Shown: positions 36,985 through 47,865 of the stretch, piece after piece | Layout: every line of letters starts with the position of its first letter | Position numbering within the stretch: the first letter of the stretch is position 1 | Source of the DNA: Nocardioides sp. Root140 | GTDB lineage: Bacteria; Actinomycetota; Actinomycetes; Propionibacteriales; Nocardioidaceae | NCBI RefSeq assembly: GCF_001426745.1 | Contig: NZ_LMFI01000001.1 | Location: 906,000 to 969,999 of the forward strand | Direction of reading: 5' to 3' | DNA: 64,000 bases | Program-made: the position numbers and the translations under genes | Notes under the pieces: model-generated | What the model saw: only the letters and a program-made list of their open reading frames with translations | Database searches by the model: none | What the model was told of the DNA's origin: nothing

Positions 36985-38375
36985 TGGATGGTCTGTTCGA
37001 GGTCGATGCTCCCGCCGGTACGCCGGCCAGGGCCGGCGCAGGTGCACAGGGCAAGGGATCGCTGACCGGCAACACGCACGCGTCAGCGCCCCTTGCCGTG
37101 CGCATGCGCCCGCGCACGCTCGACGAGCTGGTCGGGCAGCAGCAGCTGCGGGCCGAGGGTTCGCCGCTGCGGCAGCTGATCGAGGGTGACCGGTCGATGT
37201 CCCTGCTGCTGTGGGGACCGCCCGGCACCGGCAAGACGACGATCGCCTCGATCCTCTCCCAGCAGACCGACCGGCAGTTCGTGGAGGTCTCGGCGGTGGC
37301 CGCCGGCGTCAAGGAGGTGCGGGCGGCCATCGACATGGCCCGCTCCGACCTCGTGCGCAGCGGCCGCGAGACCGTCCTCTTCGTCGACGAGGTTCACCGT
37401 TTCACCAAGGCCCAGCAGGACGCCCTGCTCCCGGGCGTCGAGAACCGTTGGGTGACCCTGGTCGCCGCGACCACCGAGAACCCCTTCTTCTCGGTGATCT
37501 CGCCGCTGCTCTCCCGTTCGCTCCTGCTGCGGCTCGAGTCGTTGACCGACGACGACGTGCGCGAGGTCATGCGGCAGGCCCTGGTCGACGAGCGTGGACT
37601 CGCGGGTGAGGTCACGGTCGACGACGACGCCCTGGAGCACCTGGTCCGGTTGGCCGGGGGAGACGCCCGCCGTTCCCTGACCTACCTCGAGGCCGCGGCC
37701 GGAGCCGCCGAGGCGAAGGGCTCGACGACGGTCGACCTGGCCGCCGCGGAGACCGCGGTCGACCAGGCCGCGGTCCGCTACGACCGGCAGGGCGACCAGC
37801 ACTACGACGTCATCTCGGCGTTCATCAAGTCGATCCGTGGCTCCGACGCGGACGCCGCACTGCACTACCTGGCCCGCATGATGGAGGCCGGCGAGGACCC
37901 GCGGTTCATCGCCCGCAGGTTGGTGATCCTGGCCAGCGAGGACATCGGCCTCGCCGATCCGACGGCGTTGACCACCGCCGTGGCGGCCGCCCAGGCGGTG
38001 CAGCTGATCGGCATGCCCGAGGCGCGCCTCAACCTCGCCCAGGCGGTGATCGCCCTGGCCGTCGCGCCGAAGTCGAACGCGGTGATCAAGGCGATCGACG
38101 CGGCCAGTGCCGACGTACGCGCGGGCAAGATCGGCCAGGTGCCACCGCACCTGCGCGACGGCCACTACGCCGGCTCCGAGAAGATCGGCCATGGCCGCGG
38201 CGCCCCACAGCCGTACAAGTACTCCCACGACGAGCCGTTCGGGATCGCCGAGCAGCAGTACGCGCCCGACGAGATCGGCGACGCGGCCTATTACCGACCC
38301 ACCAGCCTGGGTGCCGAAGCGACGATCAAGGAGCGCTGGGAACGTGTGCGCAAGCTGATCCGTGGTGCGCGATAG
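36984..38375 (+). CDS. rarA: Replication-associated recombination protein A (RarA/MgsA)
   Basis: AAA+ ATPase of 463 aa that acts at stalled replication forks. Walker [10 protein letters not shown], Walker B VDEVHRF, sensor AATTENPFF and the family-specific C-terminal stretch ([33 protein letters not shown]) identify it clearly. The GTG at 36984 is chosen over the GTG at 36975 because of the -10 element seven bases upstream and because family members begin close to DGLF. It precedes alaS with two small genes between. Confidence 0.95.
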   Translation: MDGLFEVDAPAGTPARAGAGAQGKGSLTGNTHASAPLAVRMRPRTLDELVGQQQLRAEGSPLRQLIEGDRSMSLLLWGPPGTGKTTIASILSQQTDRQFVEVSAVAAGVKEVRAAIDMARSDLVRSGRETVLFVDEVHRFTKAQQDALLPGVENRWVTLVAATTENPFFSVISPLLSRSLLLRLESLTDDDVREVMRQALVDERGLAGEVTVDDDALEHLVRLAGGDARRSLTYLEAAAGAAEAKGSTTVDLAAAETAVDQAAVRYDRQGDQHYDVISAFIKSIRGSDADAALHYLARMMEAGEDPRFIARRLVILASEDIGLADPTALTTAVAAAQAVQLIGMPEARLNLAQAVIALAVAPKSNAVIKAIDAASADVRAGKIGQVPPHLRDGHYAGSEKIGHGRGAPQPYKYSHDEPFGIAEQQYAPDEIGDAAYYRPTSLGAEATIKERWERVRKLIRGAR

Positions 38376-38386
38376 GGTCGGGCACC

Positions 38387-38884
38387 ATGACCAGTGCCGA
38401 CCTCCTTCTGCCCGTCGTGCTGGGCGCGGTCGTGCTCGTGCTGCTGGCCTGCCTGGCGCTGGCCGTCCTCGCCTTGCGCCGCGAGCGGGTCGGCGCCCGC
38501 GCCGAGCTCGAGGCCACACGAGCCGAGGCCGCCCAGTTGCGTGAGCGCGTCGACGCGCTGGCCCGTTCGGTGCAGCCCCGTCACGCCCCCGACGAGTTCG
38601 TGATCACCGCCCTCGGCGACCCCACAGCCTCTGACGAACCCGCTCCCGAACCCCAGCGCATCGAGGGCCGGCTCTTCGCCGACCTCGTCCTGCGCGAGTC
38701 GGTGGTCAAGGCGGCCGCACTCACCCATGGCGTACGCCGCGCCCTGGCCCCCGAGTCCCGCAACCGGATCCGCTTCCAGATGAAGCAGGAGATCAAGCGC
38801 TCCCGCAAGCAGCGCCGCATCGACATCCGCGACGTACGCCGGGAGATGGCGGCCCGGCAACGCTCGCAAGAAGGCGCAGCATGA
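38387..38884 (+). CDS. Membrane-anchored coiled-coil protein, hypothetical
   Basis: A 165-aa protein with one N-terminal membrane helix (residues about 8-30), a short predicted coiled coil (RAELEATRAEAAQLRERVDA), a proline-rich linker, and a very basic C-terminal helix (RIRFQMKQEIKRSRKQRRID). A TAGGGT element lies eight bases before the ATG. It is probably conserved in relatives because it sits in the rarA-alaS neighbourhood. Function unknown. Confidence 0.75.
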   Translation: MTSADLLLPVVLGAVVLVLLACLALAVLALRRERVGARAELEATRAEAAQLRERVDALARSVQPRHAPDEFVITALGDPTASDEPAPEPQRIEGRLFADLVLRESVVKAAALTHGVRRALAPESRNRIRFQMKQEIKRSRKQRRIDIRDVRREMAARQRSQEGAA

Positions 38885-38897
38885 CCAGGAGGCTCGG

Positions 38898-39208
38898 ATG
38901 AGCCGCACGCTGTGGTTCGCGGCCGGTGCCGGGGCGACGGTCTACGCGATGAACCGGGCCCGCCGACTGCGCGAGTCCTTCACCGTCGACGGCCTGCGCG
39001 ACCGGGCCAGCAGCCTCGCGGTGGGTGTCCGCATGTTCCGCGACGAGGTGGCGCAGGGGCGTCACGACAAGGAAACCGAGTTGCGCGAGCGACTCGGACT
39101 GGTCCCTGATGGAACCCCGGCCCTCGGCGCCGGGCCCAGCGCGGCCACCGAACCACCTAGCCTCACTCACCACGAACGCTCGGGCACGAACCAGGAAGGC
39201 ACGAACTG

Positions 39209-39209
<1 letters not shown>
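38898..39209 (+). CDS. Small membrane-proximal protein, DUF6167-like
   Basis: A 103-aa protein starting SRTLWFAAGAGATVYAMNRA, a short hydrophobic segment followed by a helical, Arg/Asp-rich region (FRDEVAQGRHDKETELRERL) and a disordered tail. Similar genes directly upstream of alaS occur in many actinobacteria and are labelled DUF6167. TGATG overlap with alaS indicates co-translation. Role unknown. Confidence 0.75.
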
Positions 39210-41883
<2,674 letters not shown>

Positions 41884-41884
<1 letters not shown>

Positions 41885-42363
41885 TGCGCCACGGCGTACG
41901 CCTCGGCCTCGACCCCGGAGACGCCCGCATCGGCGTGGCCCGCAGCGACCCGAGCGGATTCCTGGCGACACCCGTCGAGACGGTGCAGCGTGGCGAGGGC
42001 GACCTCGCGCGGTTGCGCCAGATCATCGACGAGGAGAACGCGTTCGAGGTCATCGTCGGCCTGCCCCGTTCGCTCTCGGGTGCCGAGGGGCCGGCCGCGG
42101 TCAAGGCACGGGAATTCGCCGGCCACCTGGCGCGGCTGGTTGCCCCGATGCCGGTGAGGCTCTTTGATGAACGCTTGACGACCGTCACCGCGGAGTCGAT
42201 GCTTCGGGAACGCGGGAAGAAGGGCGCCAAGAGAAGAGCGGTGGTCGACCAGGCCGCCGCAGTCGTGATCCTCCAGCATGCGCTGGACGCGGAGCGTGCT
42301 CGGGGGAGCGCGCCGGGAGAAGTGGTCACGGTGCCACCGACAGAGGGGTTGGACCAGCAGTGA
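41884..42363 (+). CDS. ruvX: RuvX/YqgF family RNase H-fold nuclease
   Basis: A 159-aa RNase H-like protein, known as a putative Holliday junction resolvase and as the nuclease maturing the 5' end of 16S rRNA. The N-terminal strand GLDPGDARIGVARSDP with catalytic Asp, the block VGLPRSLSG, the FDERLTT motif and the C-terminal DQAAAVVILQ are all present. ATG 41884 (TGATG with alaS) is chosen; GTG 41881 is an equal alternative. It overlaps mltG. Confidence 0.93.
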
Positions 42364-43586
42364 CCGAGCAGCATGGCGAGCACGAACCTTCCCACGAGGG
42401 GATCGACCAGCTCGGGCTGCGGCACGACCCCGACGACGAGGCCGCGCATGACGAGGAGCCCGTACGCCGGGCGCCGGTCTCGCGGCGCGGCAAGCGGCGG
42501 CGTGGCCCGTTCGGCTGTCTCGTCGCGCTCGTGGTGGTCGGCCTGATCGCCGCGGGCCTGGCCCTGCTCGGCGTGAAGGGCATCGACTGGGTCAAGGACC
42601 AGTTCGGCGAGGGTGAGGACTACTCGGGCCCGGGCGCCGGGGAGGTCTCGATCATCGTCGAGAGCGGAGACACCGCGACCGACATCGGGCGCACCCTCAA
42701 GGACGCCGACGTGGTCGCCTCCGTCGAGGCCTTCACGAAGGCCGCCAGCGCACGCGCCGACGAGGCGGCTCGCATCCAGCCCGGTTCCTACACGCTGAAG
42801 AAGAAGATGAAGGCGTCCGACGCCCTCACCGTCCTGATCGACCCGAAGAACCGGGTCCAGAACCGGGTGACGATCCCCGAGGGGCTACGCGTCGTCGACA
42901 TCGTCGCGTTGCTGAGCAAGAACACGGACTTCAACAAGAGGCAGTTCAACCGGGCGCTGGCCAAGCCCGCGGCGCTCGGGCTGCCGGCGTACGCCAAGGG
43001 CAACCCGGAGGGCTACCTCTTCCCGGCCACCTACGAGTTCGGCCCGAAGGCGAAGCCGGTCGAGATGCTGCGCGCCATGGTCGACCGCTGGCGACAGGCC
43101 GCGGACGACGCCGGCCTCGAGGAGTCGGCCCAGGCCCTGGGCTACACGCCGCACGAGATCATGACGGTCGCCGCGCTGGTCGAGGCCGAGGGGCGTGGCA
43201 AGGACATGCCGAAGATTGCCCGGGTCATCTACAACCGTCTCGAGAACCCCGGCACCGCGGGCACCATCGGGCGGCTCGAGATCGATGCCACGGTCAACTA
43301 CGCACTCGGGCGCAACCTGGGTGTCGGAATCACCACCGAGGACATCGACTCGGTCGCCGGCTCGCCGTACAACACGCGGCGCCAGACGGGTCTGCCGCCG
43401 GGGCCGATCGAGGCTCCGGGTGACGACGCGATCCGCGCGGCGCTCGAGCCGGCCGAGGGCGACTGGTACTACTACGTGACGGTCGACCTCAAGACCGGCG
43501 AGACGAAGTTCGCGTCGACGTACGACGAGTTCCTGCGCTACAAGGCGGAGTTCCGCGAATACTGCACGACCTCGGACGCCTGTTGA
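42360..43586 (+). CDS. mltG: Endolytic transglycosylase MltG (YceG-like)
   Basis: Membrane-bound peptidoglycan lytic transglycosylase of 408 aa, thought to set glycan strand length. A 48-residue acidic-to-basic cytoplasmic N-terminus precedes one membrane helix (FGCLVALVVVGLIAAGLALL). The outside part has a LysM-like subdomain (VESGDTATDIGRTL) and the YceG catalytic domain with the glutamate in VAALVEAEGRG and the blocks KIARVIYNRL and SPYNTRRQTGLPPGPI. It overlaps ruvX by four bases. Confidence 0.95.
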   Translation: MTEQHGEHEPSHEGIDQLGLRHDPDDEAAHDEEPVRRAPVSRRGKRRRGPFGCLVALVVVGLIAAGLALLGVKGIDWVKDQFGEGEDYSGPGAGEVSIIVESGDTATDIGRTLKDADVVASVEAFTKAASARADEAARIQPGSYTLKKKMKASDALTVLIDPKNRVQNRVTIPEGLRVVDIVALLSKNTDFNKRQFNRALAKPAALGLPAYAKGNPEGYLFPATYEFGPKAKPVEMLRAMVDRWRQAADDAGLEESAQALGYTPHEIMTVAALVEAEGRGKDMPKIARVIYNRLENPGTAGTIGRLEIDATVNYALGRNLGVGITTEDIDSVAGSPYNTRRQTGLPPGPIEAPGDDAIRAALEPAEGDWYYYVTVDLKTGETKFASTYDEFLRYKAEFREYCTTSDAC

Positions 43587-44431
43587 TGGGACCGCGTTGT
43601 GGGGTCCTCGGGGACCCGATCGCGCACTCGCTCTCGCCGGTGCTGCACCGGGCGGGCTACGCCGCGTGCGGCCTCGACGACTGGTCCTACGACGCCCATC
43701 GGGTCGACGAGTCCTCGTTGCCGGAGTTCCTCGCGGGGCTTGACCATTCGTGGCGTGGGCTGTCGCTGACCATGCCGCTCAAGCGCGCGGTGCTGCCACT
43801 GGCCGACGAGGTCAGTGACCGGGTGCGGGTGGCGCACGCAGCCAACACACTGGTGTTCCGCGACGGGCGGGCGTCTGCGCACAACACCGACATCCCCGGG
43901 GCGATCGCCGCACTCCGCGAGCAGTACGCCGGAGCGGTGTCGCGCGCGACGATCCTGGGCGGGGGAGCCACGGCCACCTCGCTGGGCATGGCGCTGGTCG
44001 AGCTGGGTGCCACCCACATCGATGTGCTGGTGCGCTCCGCGGACCGTGCCGCCGAGACCCTCGAGGTGCTGAGCTCGCTGCCCTCGTCCCCGCAGGTGGA
44101 GGTGGGGGACCTCGCCACCGCGGCAGTCACGGGTGACGTGGTCGCCTCGACCATCCCGGCCGGGGCCCAGACCGTCGACCTGGTGCGCCGTTGCGGCGAC
44201 GTACCCGTCGTCTTCGAGGCGTTGTACGACCCGTGGCCGACGCCGCTGGCCAGCGCGGCCGCCGACCGGCCGCTGGTCGGCGGGCTCGACCTGCTCGTGC
44301 ACCAGGCAGCCCTGCAGTTCGAGATGTTCACCGGGCAGTCGGTGGCGGTCGAGGTCATGCGCACGGCAGGGCTCGCGGCACTGGAGCAGTCAGACCAGAT
44401 CGGGTTGCCAGAGGAAGCCGTCGAGCCGTGA
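43586..44431 (+). CDS. aroE: Shikimate 5-dehydrogenase
   Basis: Fourth enzyme of the shikimate pathway (281 aa), reducing 3-dehydroshikimate with NADPH. The substrate site GDPIAHSLSPVLHRAGY, the catalytic lysine in SLTMPLKR, Asn-Thr-Asp in AHNTDIPG, a Rossmann loop ILGGGATATS and a C-terminal GLDLLVHQAALQFEMF are seen. ATG 43586 overlaps the mltG stop. The other aro genes (aroC, K, B, Q) follow 4.2 kb later, with the accessory patch between. Confidence 0.95.
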   Translation: MGPRCGVLGDPIAHSLSPVLHRAGYAACGLDDWSYDAHRVDESSLPEFLAGLDHSWRGLSLTMPLKRAVLPLADEVSDRVRVAHAANTLVFRDGRASAHNTDIPGAIAALREQYAGAVSRATILGGGATATSLGMALVELGATHIDVLVRSADRAAETLEVLSSLPSSPQVEVGDLATAAVTGDVVASTIPAGAQTVDLVRRCGDVPVVFEALYDPWPTPLASAAADRPLVGGLDLLVHQAALQFEMFTGQSVAVEVMRTAGLAALEQSDQIGLPEEAVEP

Positions 44432-44727
44432 CCGACCGACCTGAGATCGTCTGCATCTGCGGCTCCACCCGGTTCGCGGACGAGATGCGTGCGGCAAACC
44501 GTGACCTGACCTTCGCCGGTGTCATCGTCGTCGCGCCAGGTGAGGCTGACGAGTTGGTCACCCCCGAGCAGAAGACCGCGCTGGATGCCCTTCACCTGCG
44601 CAAGATCGACCTGGCTGACCGGGTTCTGGTCGTCAACCCGGGCGGGTATGTCGGCGAGTCCACGAGCAGGGAGATCGCCCATGCCCGGGCCACCGGCAAG
44701 CCGATCTCGTTCACCGATCCGGTCTGA
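44428..44727 (+). CDS. Small nucleoside 2-deoxyribosyltransferase-like protein
   Basis: A 99-aa single-domain protein. It begins VCICGSTRFADEMRAAN, with ADRVLVVNPGGYVGESTSRE later, matching the compact Rossmann-like fold of nucleoside 2-deoxyribosyltransferase family proteins. The ESTSRE segment corresponds to the conserved catalytic Glu region. The GTG start overlaps the aroE stop (GTGA). Some relatives are associated with phage or defence genes, but nothing here shows such a role. Confidence 0.7.
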   Translation: MTDRPEIVCICGSTRFADEMRAANRDLTFAGVIVVAPGEADELVTPEQKTALDALHLRKIDLADRVLVVNPGGYVGESTSREIAHARATGKPISFTDPV

Positions 44728-44753
44728 CCACTGCACGTTTCGTGGCCCAGACC

Positions 44754-45767
44754 TCAGGCTGCACGGCCCAGGTCGACCACGACGATCGTGTGGTTGTCGG
44801 GCTCGCCTGCCTCGGCGACGGCCGTCGCGACTGCGTCGGCCACCTCCTGCGGGGTTCCGTCGAGCGTGAGCAGGCGGCCGAGATCGTCGATGTGGGAGTG
44901 GACCCCGTCAGTGGTCAGCACGAGCCGGTCGCCCTCGTGAAGGTCGAGCACGATCTCGTCGGCCACCACACCGGGCGCCAACGCCCGGTTGAGCAGGTTG
45001 CGGTGCTCGTGTGCGCGGGCCTCGTCCGCGGTCAGCTCACCGGCCTCGATCAGCGCCGCCACGACCGTGTGGTCGTGGGTGACCTGCCGGACCTCCCCAT
45101 CGCGCACGAGCCAGACCCGGCCATCGCCGATGTGCGTGACCTGCGCGCTCCCACCCGTGAACGCGACGGCGGTGAGCGTCGTACCGGAGGCCGGCAGCTC
45201 AGGCAGGGCTGCGCTGACGTCCGGGGCGATCTCGGAGATCGCCCCGGCGAGCCCGCTCTCCGCAAAGGCGGCCAGGGCGGCCGCGGCCACGTCGTCGCGG
45301 TCACCGAAGCCGTCGGCGACGGCGATCAGGCCGGTGGTGACGAGGAGCGCGTCCTGCTGTGCGTCGCGTCGCCCCTGGCGGTGACTGGAGCCGTGTTCGG
45401 CGTGCAAGGTCCTGGTGGCTGTGGTCATTTCGTGTGCCTCGTTCCTCAACTGATGGACGAGAGTGGTGACGATGCCGCGCCGAGTCGCGGTGTCGGCCTC
45501 GATCTGGCGCCAGTACGCCTCGATCTCCCGAGCCGCCGCAGCGCTCGAGCCGTTGACGACGTTCTTGATCCGCGACAGTGGCATCCCCAGGATCCTGAGC
45601 GTCGCCACCAGACGGGCCCGTTCGAGCTGCGCCGGAGCGTACCTGCGGTACCCCGAGTGCGGGTCCACCTCGGCCGGACACAGCAGGCCGAGGTCGTCGT
45701 ACAGCCTCAACGCCTTGGGCGTCAGTCCCGCAGCGCGGGCGAAGTCGCCGATCGTCATGAGCGTCAT
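44754..45767 (-). CDS. MerR-type regulator fused to a PP2C phosphatase domain
   Basis: A 337-aa fusion. Residues 1-110 are a MerR DNA-binding domain (TIGDFARAAGLTPKALRLYD, then HSGYRRYAPAQLERA) with its dimerisation helix. Residues about 125-337 are a PP2C-type Ser/Thr phosphatase: QGRRDAQQDALLV, VADGFGD (metal Asp), THIGDGRVWLVRDGE, LTTDGVHSHI and the C-terminal PDNHTIVVVDL with its Asp-Asn. The ATG at 45767 is chosen because GGGAGG sits nine bases upstream; 45776 and 45758 are alternatives. It probably links a phosphorylation signal to transcription; targets unknown. Confidence 0.85.
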   Translation of the reverse strand: MTLMTIGDFARAAGLTPKALRLYDDLGLLCPAEVDPHSGYRRYAPAQLERARLVATLRILGMPLSRIKNVVNGSSAAAAREIEAYWRQIEADTATRRGIVTTLVHQLRNEAHEMTTATRTLHAEHGSSHRQGRRDAQQDALLVTTGLIAVADGFGDRDDVAAAALAAFAESGLAGAISEIAPDVSAALPELPASGTTLTAVAFTGGSAQVTHIGDGRVWLVRDGEVRQVTHDHTVVAALIEAGELTADEARAHEHRNLLNRALAPGVVADEIVLDLHEGDRLVLTTDGVHSHIDDLGRLLTLDGTPQEVADAVATAVAEAGEPDNHTIVVVDLGRAA

Positions 45768-46078
45768 GGTCACCATCCTCCCGGTGTCGGTCACCGGTGA
45801 AACAGAGGTTGGGCCTTCCCGTTGGGGCAAGGTCGAGAGTCGGCTTCGTGATGGCCCTGCCGGATGCCGTGCTGCATGAAGCGGCGCAGGTAGTGGTCGA
45901 TCCGGATGCCGTCAAGGGCGAGGGGGAGCGCGGCGAACCACGCCATCGTCCGCTCGTCAGGCGTCGTGCTGTGGGTGCCCAGCGGCCCGCGATGGCCGGT
46001 TCCCGACGGCCTGATTTCTTGTCCACAGATGTCGAGAATCCCTTGCCAGGGTTGACGAAACTCGATAGACTCGAACAC
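45768..46078. other. Intergenic stretch between MerR-PP2C and 13E12 genes
   Basis: About 310 bases without a convincing gene. Its left part holds the MerR-gene promoter region, its right part the LexA-controlled promoter of the 13E12 gene. A 95-codon minus-strand frame (46078-45791, GTG start) covers most of it. Its second half reads MAWFAALPLALDGIRIDHYL, which looks protein-like, but it lacks a ribosome binding site and a recognisable domain. It may be a remnant of a lost gene. Confidence 0.3.
45814..45832 (-). promoter_or_regulatory. Candidate MerR-type operator
   Basis: CCTTCCC (45814-45820) and GGCAAGG (45826-45832) form an inverted repeat with one mismatch. On the minus strand a TTGCCC lies in this repeat, and a weak CTGTTT follows after 19 bases, the long spacing typical of MerR-activated promoters. 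It is 46 bases upstream of the MerR-PP2C start, so autoregulation is likely. Confidence 0.4.
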
Positions 46079-46086
46079 ATGTTCGA
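46043..46086 (+). promoter_or_regulatory. LexA-controlled leaderless promoter of the 13E12 gene
   Basis: TTGCCA (46043-46048), a 17-base spacer and TAGACT (46066-46071) give a good promoter whose start point falls on the ATG at 46079. A perfect LexA box, TCGAAC-ACAT-GTTCGA (46071-46086), overlaps the -10 end, the start point and the start codon. LexA bound here would block transcription until DNA damage. Confidence 0.8.
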
Positions 46087-46093
46087 AGCGTCG

Positions 46094-46408
46094 GAAGTCA
46101 CCCCGCCCCAGGAGCCCACCGCGGCCCCTGGAGTGGTGCTGGACGCCTCGACAGTGACCGCCTGGACAGAAGCCTTGCTGAACGTCTCCGAGGCGTCAGT
46201 GAGACCTCCGAGGCGATCTTGTCGCTCCCCTGCTCCGGGAGGCCAGCGACTCGGCCCGCGGGCAGCATGCCCAAGGATCCGAAGTCACCCCGCCCCAGAA
46301 GGATCCGAAGTCACCCCGCCCCAGGAGCCCACCGCGGCCCCTGGAGTGGTGCTGGACGCCTCGACAGTGACCGCCTGGACAGAAGCCTTGCTGAACGTCT
46401 CCGAGGCG
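46094..46408 (+). repeat. 102-bp direct repeat, 213-bp period, within the 13E12 gene
   Basis: Bases 46094-46195 recur identically at 46307-46408. The period of 213 keeps the reading frame, so 34 residues (SEVTPPQEPTAAPGVV and following) appear twice in the encoded N-terminus. The intervening 111 bases look like unrelated or frame-shifted sequence. Confidence 0.95.
46273..46324 (+). repeat. 26-bp tandem repeat nested in the larger duplication
   Basis: The 26-base unit starting AAGGATCCGAAGTCACC occurs at 46273-46298 and again at 46299-46324 without spacer. Its last part is also the start of the 102-bp repeat, so a third copy of that 17-base stretch lies at 46094. Confidence 0.95.
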
Positions 46409-46815
46409 GTGAGCGACGACGACGCCCGCATCGACGTCATCGGCGCCCTCGAGACCCTGAAGTCGGCCATCGCCGCCGCGCAGGCCGAACTGTCGGTCGA
46501 CTTCGACGAGTCGATGCGTGCCAAGGCCGCCGCCTCCGGGGTCGGGAAGCGCCGCCAGGGGTGTGGCATTCTCGAACAACTCGCCGTCGCCCGCCGGGAG
46601 TCGCCGTACCGCGGGAAGCGTCACCTCGGCCTCGCCAAGCTCCTGCGCAAGGAGTTGCCGCACACCCGGGCGGCGTTCCGGGCCGGACGGATCACCGAAT
46701 GGGCCGCCACCCTGCTGGCCAAGGAGACCGCCTGCCTGGAGGTTGATGACCGCGCGAAGGTGGACAAGGAGATCGCCGGCGACCTCGAGACGGTCGCGAA
46801 GCTGTCGGAGAGACA

Positions 46816-47010
46816 GGTCGGTGACCAGGCCCGCAAAATGGCCGCGAAGCTCGACCCCGCCTCGGTGGCCCACCGGCGGGCGAAGGCGGAGAAGGACCGC
46901 CGGGTCACCAAATGGGGTCGGTGACCAGGCCCGCAAAATGGCCGCGAAGCTCGACCCCGCCTCGGTGGCCCACCGGCGGGCGAAGGCGGAGAAGGACCGC
47001 CGGGTCACCA
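46816..47010 (+). repeat. 95-bp tandem duplication with 5-bp filler (100-bp period)
   Basis: Bases 46816-46910 and 46916-47010 are identical and are separated by AATGG. The 100-bp period is not a multiple of three and is the direct cause of the frameshift in the 13E12 gene. Confidence 0.97.
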
Positions 47011-47820
47011 TCCGTCCGGCACCGGACACGATGACCTACCTCACCGGGCACCTCCCGGTCGGACAAGGCGTGCAGGTCTATGCGGCGTTGAAGAAGGCCG
47101 CCGACACCCTGATCGCCGGTGGTGACGAACGCTCCCGGGCGCAGATCATGGCCGACACCCTCGTGGAACGTGTCACCGGCAAGACCCAGGCCCCGGCGGT
47201 GCCGGTGATGATCAACCTCGTCGTCTCCGACCAGACCCTCCTCGGCACCAGTCACGACCCGGCGAACCTCGACGGGCACGGCACCATCCCCGCCGACCTG
47301 GCCCGCCACCTGGTCGCCACCGCACTCGAACACGAAATCCAGACCTGGCTACGCAAGGTCTACGCCTCACCCCACGGCGGCCTCACCGCCATGGACTCGA
47401 GGGCCCGGATCGTCCCCCACGGACTCGCCACCCTCATCCGCACCCGCGACGGCGGCATCTGCCGCACCCTGTACTGCGACGCACCCATCAGACACATCGA
47501 CCACGCCACCGGCATCGCCAACGGCGGGCAGACGGTCGAGGAAGACCTCCAAGGACTGTGCGAGGGCTGCAACTACGCCAAACAAGCACCCGGCTGGACC
47601 GCGTCCGGCCACCACCCACCCCACGGGCGACATCAAGTCACCACCACCACACCGACCGGGCACACCTACGTCTCCACCGCACCACCCCTACCCGGCTGGG
47701 CCGACCCGCCACGCCATCTGGTTGTCGTCGAACCGCAGGACCCGAGCGACCTGCTCTCGGACTACGAGCTCATCGACGACGCCGCCTGATCTCCGTGTGG
47801 CAGGCGCAGTGCAGTTCTCG

Positions 47821-47839
47821 GTGTCGAGCCTGTCGACAC
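47821..47839. terminator. Hairpin between the 13E12 gene and the prepilin peptidase gene
   Basis: GTGTCGA (47821-47827) and TCGACAC (47833-47839) with a five-base loop, 31 bases after the HNH stop. It may terminate the SOS-controlled transcript; it also lies just upstream of the next promoter element (TAGGGT at 47852) and could be an operator. Confidence 0.45.
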
Positions 47840-47865
47840 GACGGGAGGCCGTAGGGTGACCAGCC

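Larger units (their letters stand above)
46079..47789 (+). pseudogene. 13E12-type DUF222/HNH endonuclease, frameshifted by a tandem duplication
   Basis: A member of the mycobacterial 13E12 repeat family (DUF222 plus HNH nuclease). The 5' part (46079-46924, 281 codons) is the DUF222 region; it stops early because a 95-bp segment is repeated with a 100-bp period at 46816-47010, shifting the frame by one. The rest (to 47789, possible restart ATG 46938) carries the HNH core: LIRTRDGGICRTLYC, then HIDHATGIANGG and CEGCNYAK. Removing 46816-46915 restores one continuous protein. An earlier 213-bp in-frame duplication lengthens the N-terminus. The HNH fragment might still be made by reinitiation. Confidence 0.85.

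Noticed and set aside
45797..46078. Upstream in-frame extension of the 13E12 gene
   Set aside because: The promoter and LexA box at 46043-46086 place the start at the ATG at 46079; the extension has no ribosome binding site and no family similarity.
46079..47789. Insertion sequence or prophage at the repeated region
   Set aside because: No transposase, integrase, terminal inverted repeats or target-site duplication were seen. The repeats are internal to one HNH gene.
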